NCBI GenBank assembly: GCA_934359185.1
Contig: CAKRLE010000008.1
Coordinates: 1-64,000 of the forward strand
Reading direction: 5' to 3'
DNA: 64,000 bases
DNA from: an uncultured Lachnospira sp.
GTDB taxonomy: Bacteria > Bacillota > Clostridia > Lachnospirales > Lachnospiraceae
Made by a program: the position numbers and the translations under genes. Of the stretch, positions 1 to 8,270 are shown piece after piece. A model generated the notes under the pieces. It was not told the DNA's origin. It made no database searches and was given only the letters and a program-made list of their open reading frames with translations. The stretch's first letter is position 1. Each line of letters starts with the position of its first letter.

Positions 1-21
1 TCTTGACTTCTTACTAACCAT
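1..21 (-). CDS. rplR: Ribosomal protein L18, first seven codons only (cut by window edge)
   Basis: Only the start of the reading frame is inside the window: an ATG at 21 followed by codons for VSKKSR. An AGGAGT ribosome site lies 7 nt upstream (29-34). The identity comes from its place directly after rplF in the spc order plus the typical basic N-terminus. L18 binds 5S rRNA in the large subunit. Too little sequence is present to check anything else. Confidence 0.75.
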
Positions 22-38
22 AACATTCACTCCTTTAA

Positions 39-581
39 TTATTTCTTACCAGTCTTACCGACCTTACGTCTAATAACTTCATCAGAATACTTGATACCCT
101 TGCCCTTATATGGCTCTGGAGCTCTCTTAGCTCTGATTTCAGCTGCGTACTGGCCAACTTTTTCTTTATCAATACCCTTAACGATGATGATGTTAGTTCC
201 ATCAAGTACTGTCTCAAGACCTTCTGGATCTTCCATCTCAACTGGGTGAGAATATCCTAATGATAATACAAGCTTCTTACCCTGCTTCTGAGCTCTGTAA
301 CCTACACCATTAACTTCAAGCTTCTTCTCATAGCCTTCGTTAACACCGATTACCATGTTGTTGATAAGAGTTCTTGTTAATCCGTGTAAAGACTTCATCT
401 TCTTTAAGTCGTTAGGTCTAGTAACTACTACTTCTGAACCTTCAACCTTGATGTCCATCTCTGCAGGTAAAACTCTTTCAAGGGTTCCCTTAGGACCCTT
501 TACAGTCACTTTATTATTTTCTGCTATGTCAACAGTAACACCTGCTGGTATAGCGATAGGCATTCTTCCTATACGTGACAT
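39..581 (-). CDS. rplF: 50S ribosomal protein L6
   Basis: L6 is a large-subunit protein near the sarcin-ricin region and the factor-binding site. The 180-residue product starts [12 protein letters not shown] and carries the C-terminal L6 signature [14 protein letters not shown] three codons upstream (590) would add MHG, but that GTG is itself part of the AGGAGGTG ribosome site (588-595). The ATG at 581, 6 nt from that site, is therefore the start. The gene sits between rpsH and rplR in the standard spc order and is co-transcribed from the S10 promoter as far as can be seen. Confidence 0.97.
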   Translation of the reverse strand: MSRIGRMPIAIPAGVTVDIAENNKVTVKGPKGTLERVLPAEMDIKVEGSEVVVTRPNDLKKMKSLHGLTRTLINNMVIGVNEGYEKKLEVNGVGYRAQKQGKKLVLSLGYSHPVEMEDPEGLETVLDGTNIIIVKGIDKEKVGQYAAEIRAKRAPEPYKGKGIKYSDEVIRRKVGKTGKK

Positions 582-616
582 GCCGTGCACCTCCTAAATA
601 TATTTAAACTGATAAA

Positions 617-1012
617 CTACCAAACGAATGCAAGTACTTCTCCGCCAACGCCGAGCTTTCTTGCTTCCTTATCTGTTACAACGCCCTGGTTTGTAGAGAT
701 TATAGCCACACCAAGACCACCAAGAACCTTAGGAAGTTCTTCCTTGTTTGCGTAAACTCTAAGACCTGGCTTAGAGATTCTCTGAAGACCAGAGATGATC
801 TTCTCGTTCTTATCCTTACCATACTTTAATGTGATATGGATATCCTTAAAATTACCATTATCTACGAGATCGTAAGCCTTGATATAACCCTCGTCTAAGA
901 GAATCTTAGCGATAGCAAGCTTCATCTTTGATGATGGTACATCTACAGTGTCATGCTTTGCTGTGTTAGCGTTACGAATTCTTGTAAGCATATCTGCAAT
1001 TGGATCTGTCAT
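617..1012 (-). CDS. rpsH: 30S ribosomal protein S8
   Basis: A 131-residue primary 16S rRNA-binding protein of the small subunit. It has the normal N-terminus ([15 protein letters not shown]) and the C-terminal S8 signature [21 protein letters not shown] good ribosome site (AGGAGG, about 1022) precedes the ATG. In E. coli S8 represses the spc operon; no comparable operator structure was evident here. A 76-nt spacer containing a small CCCGGACGGG inverted repeat separates it from rpsN. Confidence 0.98.
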   Translation of the reverse strand: MTDPIADMLTRIRNANTAKHDTVDVPSSKMKLAIAKILLDEGYIKAYDLVDNGNFKDIHITLKYGKDKNEKIISGLQRISKPGLRVYANKEELPKVLGGLGVAIISTNQGVVTDKEARKLGVGGEVLAFVW

Positions 1013-1088
1013 TGTTAATATTCCTCCTTAATTAATTAACGTAGTTTCCCGTCCGGGACTTGTGTTATATAAAGATACCTGTCAAATC

Positions 1089-1274
1089 TTACCAAGAAGC
1101 TTTCTTAACTCCTGGAATCTGACCCTTATAAGCTAACTCACGGAAGCAAATTCTGCAAATTCCGTATTTTCTTAAAACAGAATGTGGACGACCACAAATT
1201 GTACAACGAGTATACGCTCTTGTAGAGAACTTAGGTGTTCTCTGCTGCTTAACCTTCATTGAAGTTTTAGCCAT
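1089..1274 (-). CDS. rpsN: 30S ribosomal protein S14, zinc-binding type Z
   Basis: The 61-residue short form of S14 that assembles into the head of the 30S subunit. Four cysteines (C24, C27, C40, C43) form two CxxC knuckles that bind zinc, which defines the C+ type. Many Firmicutes also carry a longer zinc-free paralogue for zinc starvation; none is in this window. The C-terminus ending in KKASW is the family standard. Confidence 0.98.
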   Translation of the reverse strand: MAKTSMKVKQQRTPKFSTRAYTRCTICGRPHSVLRKYGICRICFRELAYKGQIPGVKKASW

Positions 1275-1290
1275 TGAAATTTACCTCCTA

Positions 1291-1830
1291 TTAGTTTTTG
1301 AATGGCATGTTGAATAATCTCAACAATTCACGAGCCTCTTCATCAGTATGAGCTGTAGTTGTGATAATTACATCCATACCTCTTACTCTGTCAATCTTAT
1401 CATACTCTATCTCAGGGAAGATAAGCTGCTCCTTGATACCTAATGCATAGTTACCTCTGCCGTCAAATGAATCAGCGCTTACGCCTCTGAAGTCACGTAC
1501 ACGAGGTAATGCAAGATTTACAAGTCTGTCAAGGAATTCGTACATCTTCTCACCACGAAGAGTAACCTTACAACCGATTGCCTGACCTTCTCTTAACTTG
1601 AAGTTAGCAATTGAATTCTTTGCTCTTGTAAGAACGGCTTTCTGACCAGCAATAATTTCAAGCTCTTTAACAGCTTCATCAAGAAGCTTTGAGTTTTCCT
1701 TTGCTTCGCCAACGCCCATATTAATTACTATCTTATCGATCTTTGGAACCATCATTGGATTCTTATAACCGAATTTCTCTGTCATCTTTTTAGTGATTTC
1801 GTCATTGTATAAATCTCTAAGTCTACTCAA
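1291..1830 (-). CDS. rplE: 50S ribosomal protein L5
   Basis: The 179-residue L5 contacts 5S rRNA and the central protuberance. The recognisable block [14 protein letters not shown] lies near residues 33-46 and the conserved tail has [16 protein letters not shown]. Length and order (after rplX, before rpsN) are as expected. Only 16 nt separates it from rpsN, so translation is probably coupled within the operon. Confidence 0.98.
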   Translation of the reverse strand: MSRLRDLYNDEITKKMTEKFGYKNPMMVPKIDKIVINMGVGEAKENSKLLDEAVKELEIIAGQKAVLTRAKNSIANFKLREGQAIGCKVTLRGEKMYEFLDRLVNLALPRVRDFRGVSADSFDGRGNYALGIKEQLIFPEIEYDKIDRVRGMDVIITTTAHTDEEARELLRLFNMPFKN

Positions 1831-1853
1831 TTTTAATTGCCTCCTTCCTTGTA

Positions 1854-2165
1854 TTAATCGATAACCTTGCCTGTTGCCTTAGCAACACGAACCTTCTTAC
1901 CGTCCTTGAAATCATAACCAATCTTAGTTGTCTTTCCGTCAACTACTAACATAATGTTAGATATATCGATTGGTGATTCCTGGTGGAGAATTCCACCCTG
2001 TGGATTAGTTGCACTTGGCTTAGCATGCTTTGTAACCATGTTAACGCCCTCAACTAATGCTGTATGGTTCTTTGCATTGACAGAAAGTACTTTGCCTTCC
2101 TTGTCTTTGTCCTTACCTGCGATAACCTTTACTGTATCGCCCTTTTTAATTCTTACAGCTGACAT
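1854..2165 (-). CDS. rplX: 50S ribosomal protein L24
   Basis: The 103-residue assembly-initiator protein of the 50S subunit. It has an N-terminal KOW motif ([18 protein letters not shown], roughly residues 7-24) and the conserved GGI segment in the middle. It starts 12 nt downstream of rplN. A 309-codon open frame on the opposite strand across rplX, rplN and rpsQ is an antisense shadow. Confidence 0.98.
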   Translation of the reverse strand: MSAVRIKKGDTVKVIAGKDKDKEGKVLSVNAKNHTALVEGVNMVTKHAKPSATNPQGGILHQESPIDISNIMLVVDGKTTKIGYDFKDGKKVRVAKATGKVID

Positions 2166-2177
2166 TGTGGCACCTCC

Positions 2178-2546
2178 TTATAATACTTCTGGAGCTAAAG
2201 ATACGATCTTCATGAACTTCTTATCTCTTAACTCTCTTGCTACTGGTCCAAATATACGAGTTCCCTTAGGAGTTAAATCGTCTTTGATAATTACAGCAGC
2301 ATTCTCATCGAATTTAATATATGATCCGTCTTTACGACGTGTACCCTTAACAGTACGAACAACTACGGCCTTGACAACATCGCCCTTCTTAACAACGCCG
2401 CCTGGTGTTGCCTCTTTAACAGAAGCTACGATAACGTCACCGATATTTGCATATCTTCTTGTAGATCCACCCATAACTCTAATGCAAAGGATTTCTTTAG
2501 CACCTGTGTTATCGGCAACCTTAAGTCTGGTTTCCTGTTGTACCAT
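2178..2546 (-). CDS. rplN: 50S ribosomal protein L14
   Basis: The 122-residue L14 forms part of the intersubunit bridge region and the binding site for the silencing factor RsfS. N-terminus [18 protein letters not shown] and the central [17 protein letters not shown] block are the family signatures. Order rpsQ-rplN-rplX is standard. Confidence 0.98.
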   Translation of the reverse strand: MVQQETRLKVADNTGAKEILCIRVMGGSTRRYANIGDVIVASVKEATPGGVVKKGDVVKAVVVRTVKGTRRKDGSYIKFDENAAVIIKDDLTPKGTRIFGPVARELRDKKFMKIVSLAPEVL

Positions 2547-2606
2547 AATACTACCCCTTTCAGTAATATTAATGCTTATTGCATTATGTCAAAATTATGA
2601 TATTAA

Positions 2607-2864
2607 TTACTTTGCTCTGCTGATAATCTCAACTAATCTCCATCTCTTATCCTTAGAGAGTGGTCTAGTTTCCATTACCTTAACTGTATCACCGATTAAA
2701 CATTCATTGTTCTCATCGTGTGCTTTTAATTTATATGTTCTCTTGACAATCTTGTTATATAATGGATGCTTTACGTTATCCTCAACAGCAACAACGATTG
2801 TCTTGTCCATTTTATTGCTTACGACTCTGCCTGTACGAGTTTTTCTCAAATTTCTCTCTTCCAC
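2607..2864 (-). CDS. rpsQ: 30S ribosomal protein S17
   Basis: The 85-residue OB-fold protein binds 16S rRNA early in assembly. Signature features are [18 protein letters not shown] near the N-terminus and [18 protein letters not shown] near the C-terminus. Length is normal. It lies between rpmC and rplN with a 60-nt spacer before rplN in which no feature was identified. Confidence 0.98.
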   Translation of the reverse strand: MEERNLRKTRTGRVVSNKMDKTIVVAVEDNVKHPLYNKIVKRTYKLKAHDENNECLIGDTVKVMETRPLSKDKRWRLVEIISRAK

Positions 2865-2901
2865 AGTCCGTTCTCCTTTCTAGGAATAAATGTTTATACT
2901 A

Positions 2902-3102
2902 TTAAGCATTCTTCTGAGCAATTACAGTCTGAATTCTAGCAATATTCTTTCTAACTTCTTTAATTCTGCTAGTATTATCTAACTGATTTGTTGCGTTCTG
3001 GAATCTTAAATTGAAAAGTTCCTTTTTAGCAGCTACTAATTCTTCGTTTAAGTCTGCAGCTGATTTTGCCTTTAAATCTTCTACATATTTATTAATTTTC
3101 AC
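2902..3102 (-). CDS. rpmC: 50S ribosomal protein L29
   Basis: L29 is a short helical protein at the peptide exit tunnel, where it helps form the docking site for SRP and trigger factor. I start it at the GTG at 3102 ([13 protein letters not shown], 66 residues) rather than the GTG at 3111. The stretch AGGCGGTGAT just upstream is a near-perfect Shine-Dalgarno sequence placed correctly for 3102 but overlapping 3111. The start overlaps the end of rplP by 11 nt, which suggests translational coupling. Confidence 0.95.
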   Translation of the reverse strand: MKINKYVEDLKAKSAADLNEELVAAKKELFNLRFQNATNQLDNTSRIKEVRKNIARIQTVIAQKNA

Positions 3103-3529
3103 TGTTATCACCGCCTTCTAAGTCTGCACGTGAAACAACCTTACACTTGCAAGGAAGCTTGTGTGTTGCAAGACGCAACGCCTCTCTAGCTGTCTCTTCA
3201 GGAACACCTGAGATTTCAAACATTACACGTCCAGGTTTAACTACTGCTACCCAGCACTCCAAGTTACCTTTACCTTTACCCATACGAACACCAATTGGCT
3301 TACCTGTTACAGGCTTGTCTGGGAAAATCTTTATAAATACTTTACCGCCACGCTTGATGTAACGTGTCATCGCAATACGGGCAGCTTCTATCTGATTTGA
3401 TTTGATCCAGCATGGTTCTGTTGCAACGATACCATATTCACCATTAGTGATCTTGTTGCCTCTAGTAGCCTTACCAGCCATAGAACCACGGAACTGTCTA
3501 CGATATTTTACTCTCTTAGGTAGTAACAT
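3092..3529 (-). CDS. rplP: 50S ribosomal protein L16
   Basis: The 145-residue L16 organises the A-site tRNA region of the 50S subunit. It begins [15 protein letters not shown] and includes the [18 protein letters not shown] block typical of the family. Its ATG overlaps the rpsC stop by one base (TAATG), a classic coupling arrangement. Confidence 0.98.
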   Translation of the reverse strand: MLLPKRVKYRRQFRGSMAGKATRGNKITNGEYGIVATEPCWIKSNQIEAARIAMTRYIKRGGKVFIKIFPDKPVTGKPIGVRMGKGKGNLECWVAVVKPGRVMFEISGVPEETAREALRLATHKLPCKCKVVSRADLEGGDNSEN

Positions 3530-4197
3530 TATTGCTCGCTCCCTTCCTTATTAGCTTTTGCCTTCTTAGTTGGAAGTACTTCTCCTTCATAGATCCAAAC
3601 CTTAACACCAACCTTGCCATATGTTGTGTTTGCTTCTGCAAAACCATAGTCAATGTCAGCACGAAGTGTCTGAAGAGGAATTGTTCCTTCGCTGTAGAAC
3701 TCTGTACGAGCCATATCAGCACCGCCTAAACGACCTGAAACTGATGTCTTGATACCCTTAACACCCTGCTTCATTGTTCTGCCCATGCATGACTTCATAG
3801 CTCTTCTGAATGAGATACGGTTCTCTAACTGCTGTGCGATATTCTCTGCAACAAGCTGAGCATCCTTATCTGGTCTCTTAACTTCCTTAATATCAATGCT
3901 TAACTTCTTAGCTGATGTAAGCTTTTCAACTTCCTTCTTTAAGTTCTCGATCTCAGCACCGCCCTTACCGATAACAACGCCTGGCTTAGCTGTATGAATG
4001 ATAACCTTAAGTCTATCTGAAGCTCTTTCTGTTTCAATCTTAGAAATTCCTGCAGCATAAAGCTTCTTCTTAAGGAATTTTCTGATGTTATAATCTTCTA
4101 CAAGGTTGTCAGCGAAAGTCTCTTCTGCGTACCACTTTGAGTCCCACTCTTTGATAACGCCGACTCTTAAACCATGAGGATTAACTTTCTGTCCCAT
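3529..4197 (-). CDS. rpsC: 30S ribosomal protein S3
   Basis: The 222-residue S3 lines the mRNA entry channel. It has the N-terminal [13 protein letters not shown] motif, a KH domain with the GxxG loop ([11 protein letters not shown], about residues 73-83) and the C-terminal S3 domain with [16 protein letters not shown]. An 82-nt spacer with a strong hairpin separates it from rplV upstream. Confidence 0.98.
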   Translation of the reverse strand: MGQKVNPHGLRVGVIKEWDSKWYAEETFADNLVEDYNIRKFLKKKLYAAGISKIETERASDRLKVIIHTAKPGVVIGKGGAEIENLKKEVEKLTSAKKLSIDIKEVKRPDKDAQLVAENIAQQLENRISFRRAMKSCMGRTMKQGVKGIKTSVSGRLGGADMARTEFYSEGTIPLQTLRADIDYGFAEANTTYGKVGVKVWIYEGEVLPTKKAKANKEGSEQ

Positions 4198-4244
4198 TTA
4201 AATCTCCTTTCTGTTCTTTAGGAAAAATAATTTTCCAAAAGCCA

Positions 4245-4278
4245 TCCGGCGATGCGCTTAAATATAAGCACATCCGGA
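4245..4278 (-). promoter_or_regulatory. Intra-operon hairpin between rplV and rpsC
   Basis: Starting right after the rplV stop codon, the transcript can form a stem. Arms 4245-4249 (TCCGG) and 4274-4278 (CCGGA) pair, and the stem continues inward through ATG/CAT and GCTTA/TAAGC segments. A second small stem (GGAAAA/TTTTCC) lies closer to rpsC. There is no U-tract directly after the main stem, so it is not a normal terminator. It could be an RNA-processing or stability element, or a translation regulator for rpsC; the function is unknown. Confidence 0.55.
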
Positions 4279-4279
4279 A

Positions 4280-4666
4280 TTATCTTTCATTGAGTATTAC
4301 AGTGATATGGCTCATTCTCTTTTCGATTCTGTAAGCTCTACCCTGTGCTCTAGGCTTAATTCTCTTCATTGTTGGTCCCTTGTTAGCATAACACTCTTCA
4401 ATGTATAACTTGCTTGGGTCCATACCATTGTTATTCTCAGCATTAGCTGCTGCTGATTTTATAAGCTTCTCTATAAGTGATGAAGCATATCTTGGATTGT
4501 ACATAACGATACCGAGAGCCTCTTCAACGCTCTTGCCTCTTATAGCATCCAATACGAAACATGCTTTCTGCACTGATACTCTAGCGTATGATAACTTTGC
4601 GCTTGGTCTTGTATCCTTAACGGCATTTCTTTCTCTTTTAACCTGGGATCTATGTCCGTTTGCCAT
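4280..4666 (-). CDS. rplV: 50S ribosomal protein L22
   Basis: The 128-residue L22 has the usual globular domain, plus the segment that extends into the exit tunnel and helps form the constriction where macrolides act (ECYANKGPTMKRIKPRAQGRAYRI region, residues about 92-115). The N-terminus has about 15 extra residues (MANGHRSQVKRERNA) compared with the shortest homologues, as is common in Clostridia. Confidence 0.98.
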   Translation of the reverse strand: MANGHRSQVKRERNAVKDTRPSAKLSYARVSVQKACFVLDAIRGKSVEEALGIVMYNPRYASSLIEKLIKSAAANAENNNGMDPSKLYIEECYANKGPTMKRIKPRAQGRAYRIEKRMSHITVILNER

Positions 4667-4699
4667 GGATTACAGCCTCCTTTCAATTAATGGTTTATA

Positions 4700-4975
4700 T
4701 TATCTACTCTTCTTTTCGTCCTTGCCGTGGCCTCTGTAAGTTCTTGTAGCAACGAACTCACCGAGCTTGTGGCCAACCATATCCTCTGTGATATATACAG
4801 GAACATGCTTTCTTCCATCGTGAACAGCTATTGTATGTCCTACGAACTGTGGGAAAATAGTTGAACGACGTGACCATGTCTTAATAACCTGCTTATCATT
4901 AGCAGCGTTCATAGCGTCTACTTTCTTAAGCAAGCTCTCGTCTGCGAATGGTCCTTTTTTAAGTGATCGAGCCAT
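4700..4975 (-). CDS. rpsS: 30S ribosomal protein S19
   Basis: The 91-residue S19 lies in the head of the small subunit near the intersubunit bridge. It begins [18 protein letters not shown] and contains the conserved [16 protein letters not shown] and [15 protein letters not shown] blocks. Standard length and order. Confidence 0.98.
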   Translation of the reverse strand: MARSLKKGPFADESLLKKVDAMNAANDKQVIKTWSRRSTIFPQFVGHTIAVHDGRKHVPVYITEDMVGHKLGEFVATRTYRGHGKDEKKSR

Positions 4976-5017
4976 AGGTTCAAACCTCCTTATAATCTTG
5001 AAATCTTGAATTAATAA

Positions 5018-5860
5018 TTACTTAATAGCCTTGCCGTCTCTTCTTCTTACGATAAGCTTGTTAGACTGCTTCTTCTTCTTACGAGTCTTAAGACCCATAG
5101 CAGGCTTACCCCAAGGTGTCATTGGTGATGGACGACCAACAGGTGCTCTACCCTCACCACCACCGTGTGGATGGTCATTAGGGTTCATAACAGAACCACG
5201 AACTGTAGGTCTGATACCCATATGTCTCTTACGTCCGGCCTTACCAAGATTAATCAGGCTGTGGTCTCCGTTACCTACAACACCAATTGTTGCACGGCAA
5301 ACGATAGGAACCATTCTCATCTCTCCTGAAGGTAAACGAAGTGTTGCATACTTACCTTCCTTAGCCATTAACTGAGCTGAGTTACCAGCTGAACGAACGA
5401 GCTGTCCGCCCTTGCCTGGATATAATTCAATATTGTGAATCTGTGTACCAACAGGAATCTCTGAAAGTGGTAAGCAGTTACCTACTCTTACTTCTGCGCC
5501 AGCACCGTTCTGAACTGTCATGCCGTCTGTTAATCCCTGAGGTGCTAATATATATGCCTTCTCGCCATCTGCATAACAGATTAAAGCGATGTTAGCTGTT
5601 CTATTTGGATCGTACTCGATACCAATAACTGTTGCTGGAATACCTTCCTTATTTCTCTTGAAATCAATAAGTCTGTACTTCTGTCTGTTTCCACCACCAT
5701 GATGTCTTACAGTTATCTTACCCTGGTTATTACGACCAGCTGTCTTCTTCTTAGAAGCGATTAATGACTTTTCAGGAGTTGTCTTTGTGATTTCTGAGAA
5801 ATCTGATCCAGTCATATTTCTTCTGGAAGGTGTATATGGGTTATATGTTTTAATTCCCAT
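5018..5860 (-). CDS. rplB: 50S ribosomal protein L2
   Basis: The 280-residue L2 is needed for subunit association and peptidyl-transferase activity. It has the N-terminal RNA-binding OB domain, the SH3-like domain, and the conserved histidine-rich loop [16 protein letters not shown] in the C-terminal part that reaches the peptidyl-transferase region. The basic tail ([16 protein letters not shown]) is normal. Confidence 0.98.
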   Translation of the reverse strand: MGIKTYNPYTPSRRNMTGSDFSEITKTTPEKSLIASKKKTAGRNNQGKITVRHHGGGNRQKYRLIDFKRNKEGIPATVIGIEYDPNRTANIALICYADGEKAYILAPQGLTDGMTVQNGAGAEVRVGNCLPLSEIPVGTQIHNIELYPGKGGQLVRSAGNSAQLMAKEGKYATLRLPSGEMRMVPIVCRATIGVVGNGDHSLINLGKAGRKRHMGIRPTVRGSVMNPNDHPHGGGEGRAPVGRPSPMTPWGKPAMGLKTRKKKKQSNKLIVRRRDGKAIK

Positions 5861-5913
5861 TATTGTCTCTCCTTTCGAGTTGTGTAATATTGTTTTCTAC
5901 ACCAGTGGATAAA

Positions 5914-6213
5914 TTAAAGACCCTGGAAGATCTCTATATCCTTGCTGTCCTCAGTAAGCTGAACGATAGCTTTCTTTGTCTTAGCTGTTGTGCCTTCAAC
6001 TCTGCCTCTTCTCTTCTTCTTACCGATGCTGTTTAATGTGTTTACGTTCTTAACCTTAACGCCATCAAACATCTTCTCTACAGCTTCCTTGATCATTGTC
6101 TTGTTAGCTTCTGGGTGTACTAAAAATGTATACTTCTTTAAAGCCATATCAGCCATAGACTTCTCTGTGATAACTGGCTTCTTGATTACGTCATAATACT
6201 GTACGTTTGCCAT
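5914..6213 (-). CDS. rplW: 50S ribosomal protein L23
   Basis: The 99-residue exit-tunnel protein that docks trigger factor and SRP. The signature block [20 protein letters not shown] is near the N-terminus. Its ATG overlaps the stop of rplD by one base, indicating coupled translation. Confidence 0.98.
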   Translation of the reverse strand: MANVQYYDVIKKPVITEKSMADMALKKYTFLVHPEANKTMIKEAVEKMFDGVKVKNVNTLNSIGKKKRRGRVEGTTAKTKKAIVQLTEDSKDIEIFQGL

Positions 6214-6833
6214 TATGCATACACCTCCTCAAGTTTTTCAACTGCAGCCTTAGTAACTACTAATGTATTGTACTTTAACACATCATATGTGTTAATCTCA
6301 TTAGTTGCAGAAACCTTAACTGTAGGAATATTTCTTCCTGAAAGAACTACGTTCTTGTTCTCGCCTTCGATTACGAAAAGTGCATTAGAAACCTTAATGT
6401 TGTTCATAACCTCTGCGAACTTCTTTGTCTTAACTTCGTCAAGGTTGAAGCTGTCAAGAACTACGATCTTGTTCTCGCTAACCTTTGAAGATAATGCTGA
6501 AAGAAGAGCAACTCTCTTCTCTTTCTTATTCATCTTGAATGAATAATCTCTTGGCTTTGGTGCGAATACCATACCGCCGCCTGTCCACTGTGGAGCTCTT
6601 GTAGAACCCTGTCTTGCATGACCAGTTCCCTTCTGTCTCCATGGTTTTCTACCGCCGCCAGAAACTTCTGAACGTGTCTTTGCGCTCTGTGTTCCCTGAC
6701 GTTTATTTGCAAGCTGGCTGACTACTGCAAGATGAACGAGGTGCTCATTAACCTCAACACCGAATACAGCATCATTTAATTCTATAGAACCAACTTCCTT
6801 GCCATCAATATTGTAAACAGATACATTTGCCAT
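6213..6833 (-). CDS. rplD: 50S ribosomal protein L4 (possible autogenous regulator of this operon)
   Basis: The 206-residue L4 carries the conserved tunnel loop ([22 protein letters not shown] region, residues about 58-80) where macrolide-resistance changes occur in other bacteria. In gamma-proteobacteria L4 also binds the S10 leader to shut down transcription and translation. A long structured leader precedes rpsJ here, but direct L4 control in this organism is only an inference. Confidence 0.98.
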   Translation of the reverse strand: MANVSVYNIDGKEVGSIELNDAVFGVEVNEHLVHLAVVSQLANKRQGTQSAKTRSEVSGGGRKPWRQKGTGHARQGSTRAPQWTGGGMVFAPKPRDYSFKMNKKEKRVALLSALSSKVSENKIVVLDSFNLDEVKTKKFAEVMNNIKVSNALFVIEGENKNVVLSGRNIPTVKVSATNEINTYDVLKYNTLVVTKAAVEKLEEVYA

Positions 6834-6861
6834 CTGTGTGGTCCTCCTTCCTTAGTAAAAA

Positions 6862-7497
6862 CTACTTAGCAGCTTTTACTGTTTCTTTCAGTGTTACTAA
6901 TGATTTCTTAGGTCCAGGTACAGCACCCTTAACTAAGATTAAGTTGTTTTCAACATCAACTCTTACTACTTCGAGATTCTGGATTGTGATTCTCTTTGAA
7001 CCCATATGTCCAGGCATTCCTTTTCCCTTGAATACTCTACCAGGTGTTGTTGCTGATCCATTTGAACCCTGATGTCTGTGGAACTTAGAACCGTGAGCCA
7101 TAGGTCCTCTTGACTGACCCAATCTCTTGATTGCGCCCTGGAAACCTTTACCCTTTGAAATAGCAGTTGCGTCAACTTTGTCTCCTGCCTCGAAGATATC
7201 AGCCTTGATTTCATCCTTAACTGAATAATCTGAAGCATTCTCAAATCTGAACTCTCTTACAAATCTCTTGTAAGGAACCTCTGCCTTGTCAAAATGTCCT
7301 TTTACAGGCTTGCTGATTAACTTCTCTTTAATATCAGCGAAACCTACCTGAACTGCATCGTAACCGTCGTTCTCAGAAGTCTTAACCTGTGTTACTACAC
7401 AAGGACCAGCCTGAAGAACAGTTACAGGTGTTAAAACACCGTCTTCATTGAAGATTTGAGTCATTCCGACTTTTGTAGCTAAAATTGCCTTCTTCAT
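6862..7497 (-). CDS. rplC: 50S ribosomal protein L3
   Basis: The 211-residue L3 is an assembly initiator whose central extension reaches the peptidyl-transferase centre ([20 protein letters not shown] region). N-terminus [16 protein letters not shown] is typical. The gene is preceded by a 169-nt spacer with stable stem-loops, unusually long for this part of the operon. Confidence 0.98.
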   Translation of the reverse strand: MKKAILATKVGMTQIFNEDGVLTPVTVLQAGPCVVTQVKTSENDGYDAVQVGFADIKEKLISKPVKGHFDKAEVPYKRFVREFRFENASDYSVKDEIKADIFEAGDKVDATAISKGKGFQGAIKRLGQSRGPMAHGSKFHRHQGSNGSATTPGRVFKGKGMPGHMGSKRITIQNLEVVRVDVENNLILVKGAVPGPKKSLVTLKETVKAAK

Positions 7498-7525
7498 TGA
7501 TTTTCCTCCTGTTTAATCTACAGCG

Positions 7526-7627
7526 GACAAGATGATGTGCAATACACAGCGCATCCTGTCATCCTAGAACAGCTAATATAAGTGGAACCTGCACCACTGC
7601 CTGTTACTTCTATATTAAACCCTTAGG
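7526..7627 (-). promoter_or_regulatory. Structured rpsJ-rplC intergenic RNA element
   Basis: Two stem-loops fill most of the 169-nt spacer. The nearer one to rplC pairs 7526-7534 with 7552-7560 (nine pairs including a G-U), with a small inner GC helix. The other pairs 7574-7580 with 7611-7617 (TAATATA/TATATTA), with an inner 7582-7585/7594-7597 helix and an outer CCTAG-like closure at 7563-7567/7623-7627. No U-tract follows. A cis-acting r-protein control element or RNA-processing site is possible; I cannot assign it to a named class. Confidence 0.55.
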
Positions 7628-7666
7628 ATTAATGCTCTTAAATAAATGAAAAATGTAAGGAAATGA

Positions 7667-7984
7667 TTAGTTCATAACCTTAAGATTGATGAATACACCA
7701 GCTGGCATCTCTAATTTAGATAATGCATCAACAGTCTTCTGTGAAGGTGTAATAACATCGATGAGTCTCTTATGAGTTCTCTGCTCGAACTGCTCTCTTG
7801 AATCCTTATACTTGTGAACAGCTCTAAGAATTGTAACAACTTCCTTCTTTGTTGGAAGAGGTACTGGACCACTCACATTAGCTCCTGTTTTCTTAACAGT
7901 TTCGATGATTTTCTTCGCTGACTGATCTACTAACTGATGATCATAAGCTTTCAGTGTAATTCTGATTACCTGATTTGCTGCCAT
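7667..7984 (-). CDS. rpsJ: 30S ribosomal protein S10
   Basis: The 105-residue S10 (also the NusE transcription antitermination factor) opens the operon. It has the [20 protein letters not shown] block and the [20 protein letters not shown] block that define the family. The ribosome site AAAGGAGGCGAC is followed by seven T and the ATG, so the start is clear. All downstream ribosomal genes appear to depend on the promoter just upstream of its leader. Confidence 0.98.
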   Translation of the reverse strand: MAANQVIRITLKAYDHQLVDQSAKKIIETVKKTGANVSGPVPLPTKKEVVTILRAVHKYKDSREQFEQRTHKRLIDVITPSQKTVDALSKLEMPAGVFINLKVMN

Positions 7985-8229
7985 AAAAAAAGTCGCCTCC
8001 TTTTCGCACTTTATTGTTTAAGTACGACAAGCGGTGACTGTACACACTCCCACGTGTATCGAGTTTTCTCTTTTCGATATTCACGCGTCATTTCTGCTTT
8101 TGCAGATGATTAATTGGTACAGTGACTTGTCGCCAGTTTGTTAGCCGGTCGCCCGGCCTTGACATTCGCTCCACGGAAAACCTGCCTCGCGGCAGCAACC
8201 TCGCGCTTCATTGCTATCATGTCACAGCA
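7985..8229 (-). promoter_or_regulatory. S10 operon leader RNA, highly structured
   Basis: From the predicted start near 8229 to the rpsJ ATG is about 245 nt. Reading 5' to 3' in the RNA there are several elements. First is a CTGCC/GGCAG hairpin with a GCGA tetraloop (8182-8195). Next is a GCCGG/CCGGC hairpin, also with a GCGA tetraloop (8144-8157). A long-range helix then pairs 8126-8132 with 8025-8031 (CGACAAG/CTTGTCG) and 8117-8123 with 8037-8043, enclosing a CTGC/GCAG hairpin (8094-8105) and a hairpin at 8054-8084. The RNA ends with a CGTACTT/AAGTGCG hairpin (about 8004-8026) next to the ribosome site. It is probably an autogenous control element of the ribosomal operon. Confidence 0.7.
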
Positions 8230-8235
8230 AGTGAT

Positions 8236-8264
8236 AGTATACATTATGTCATCTGCAAAAGCAA
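8236..8264 (-). promoter_or_regulatory. Sigma-A-type promoter of the S10 operon
   Basis: Reading on the minus strand: TTGCTT at 8259-8264, a 17-nt spacer, and TATACT at 8236-8241. The start of transcription is expected near 8229. It sits immediately downstream of the ABC-F stop codon, so the ribosomal operon does not rely on read-through. Confidence 0.75.
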
Positions 8265-8270
8265 GAAATT

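Noticed and set aside
1954..2883. A 309-codon open frame on the plus strand across rplX, rplN and rpsQ
   Set aside because: It is exactly antisense to three ribosomal protein genes with perfect family matches, has no ribosome site and reads as low-complexity hydrophobic/Ser-Thr sequence typical of a shadow frame.
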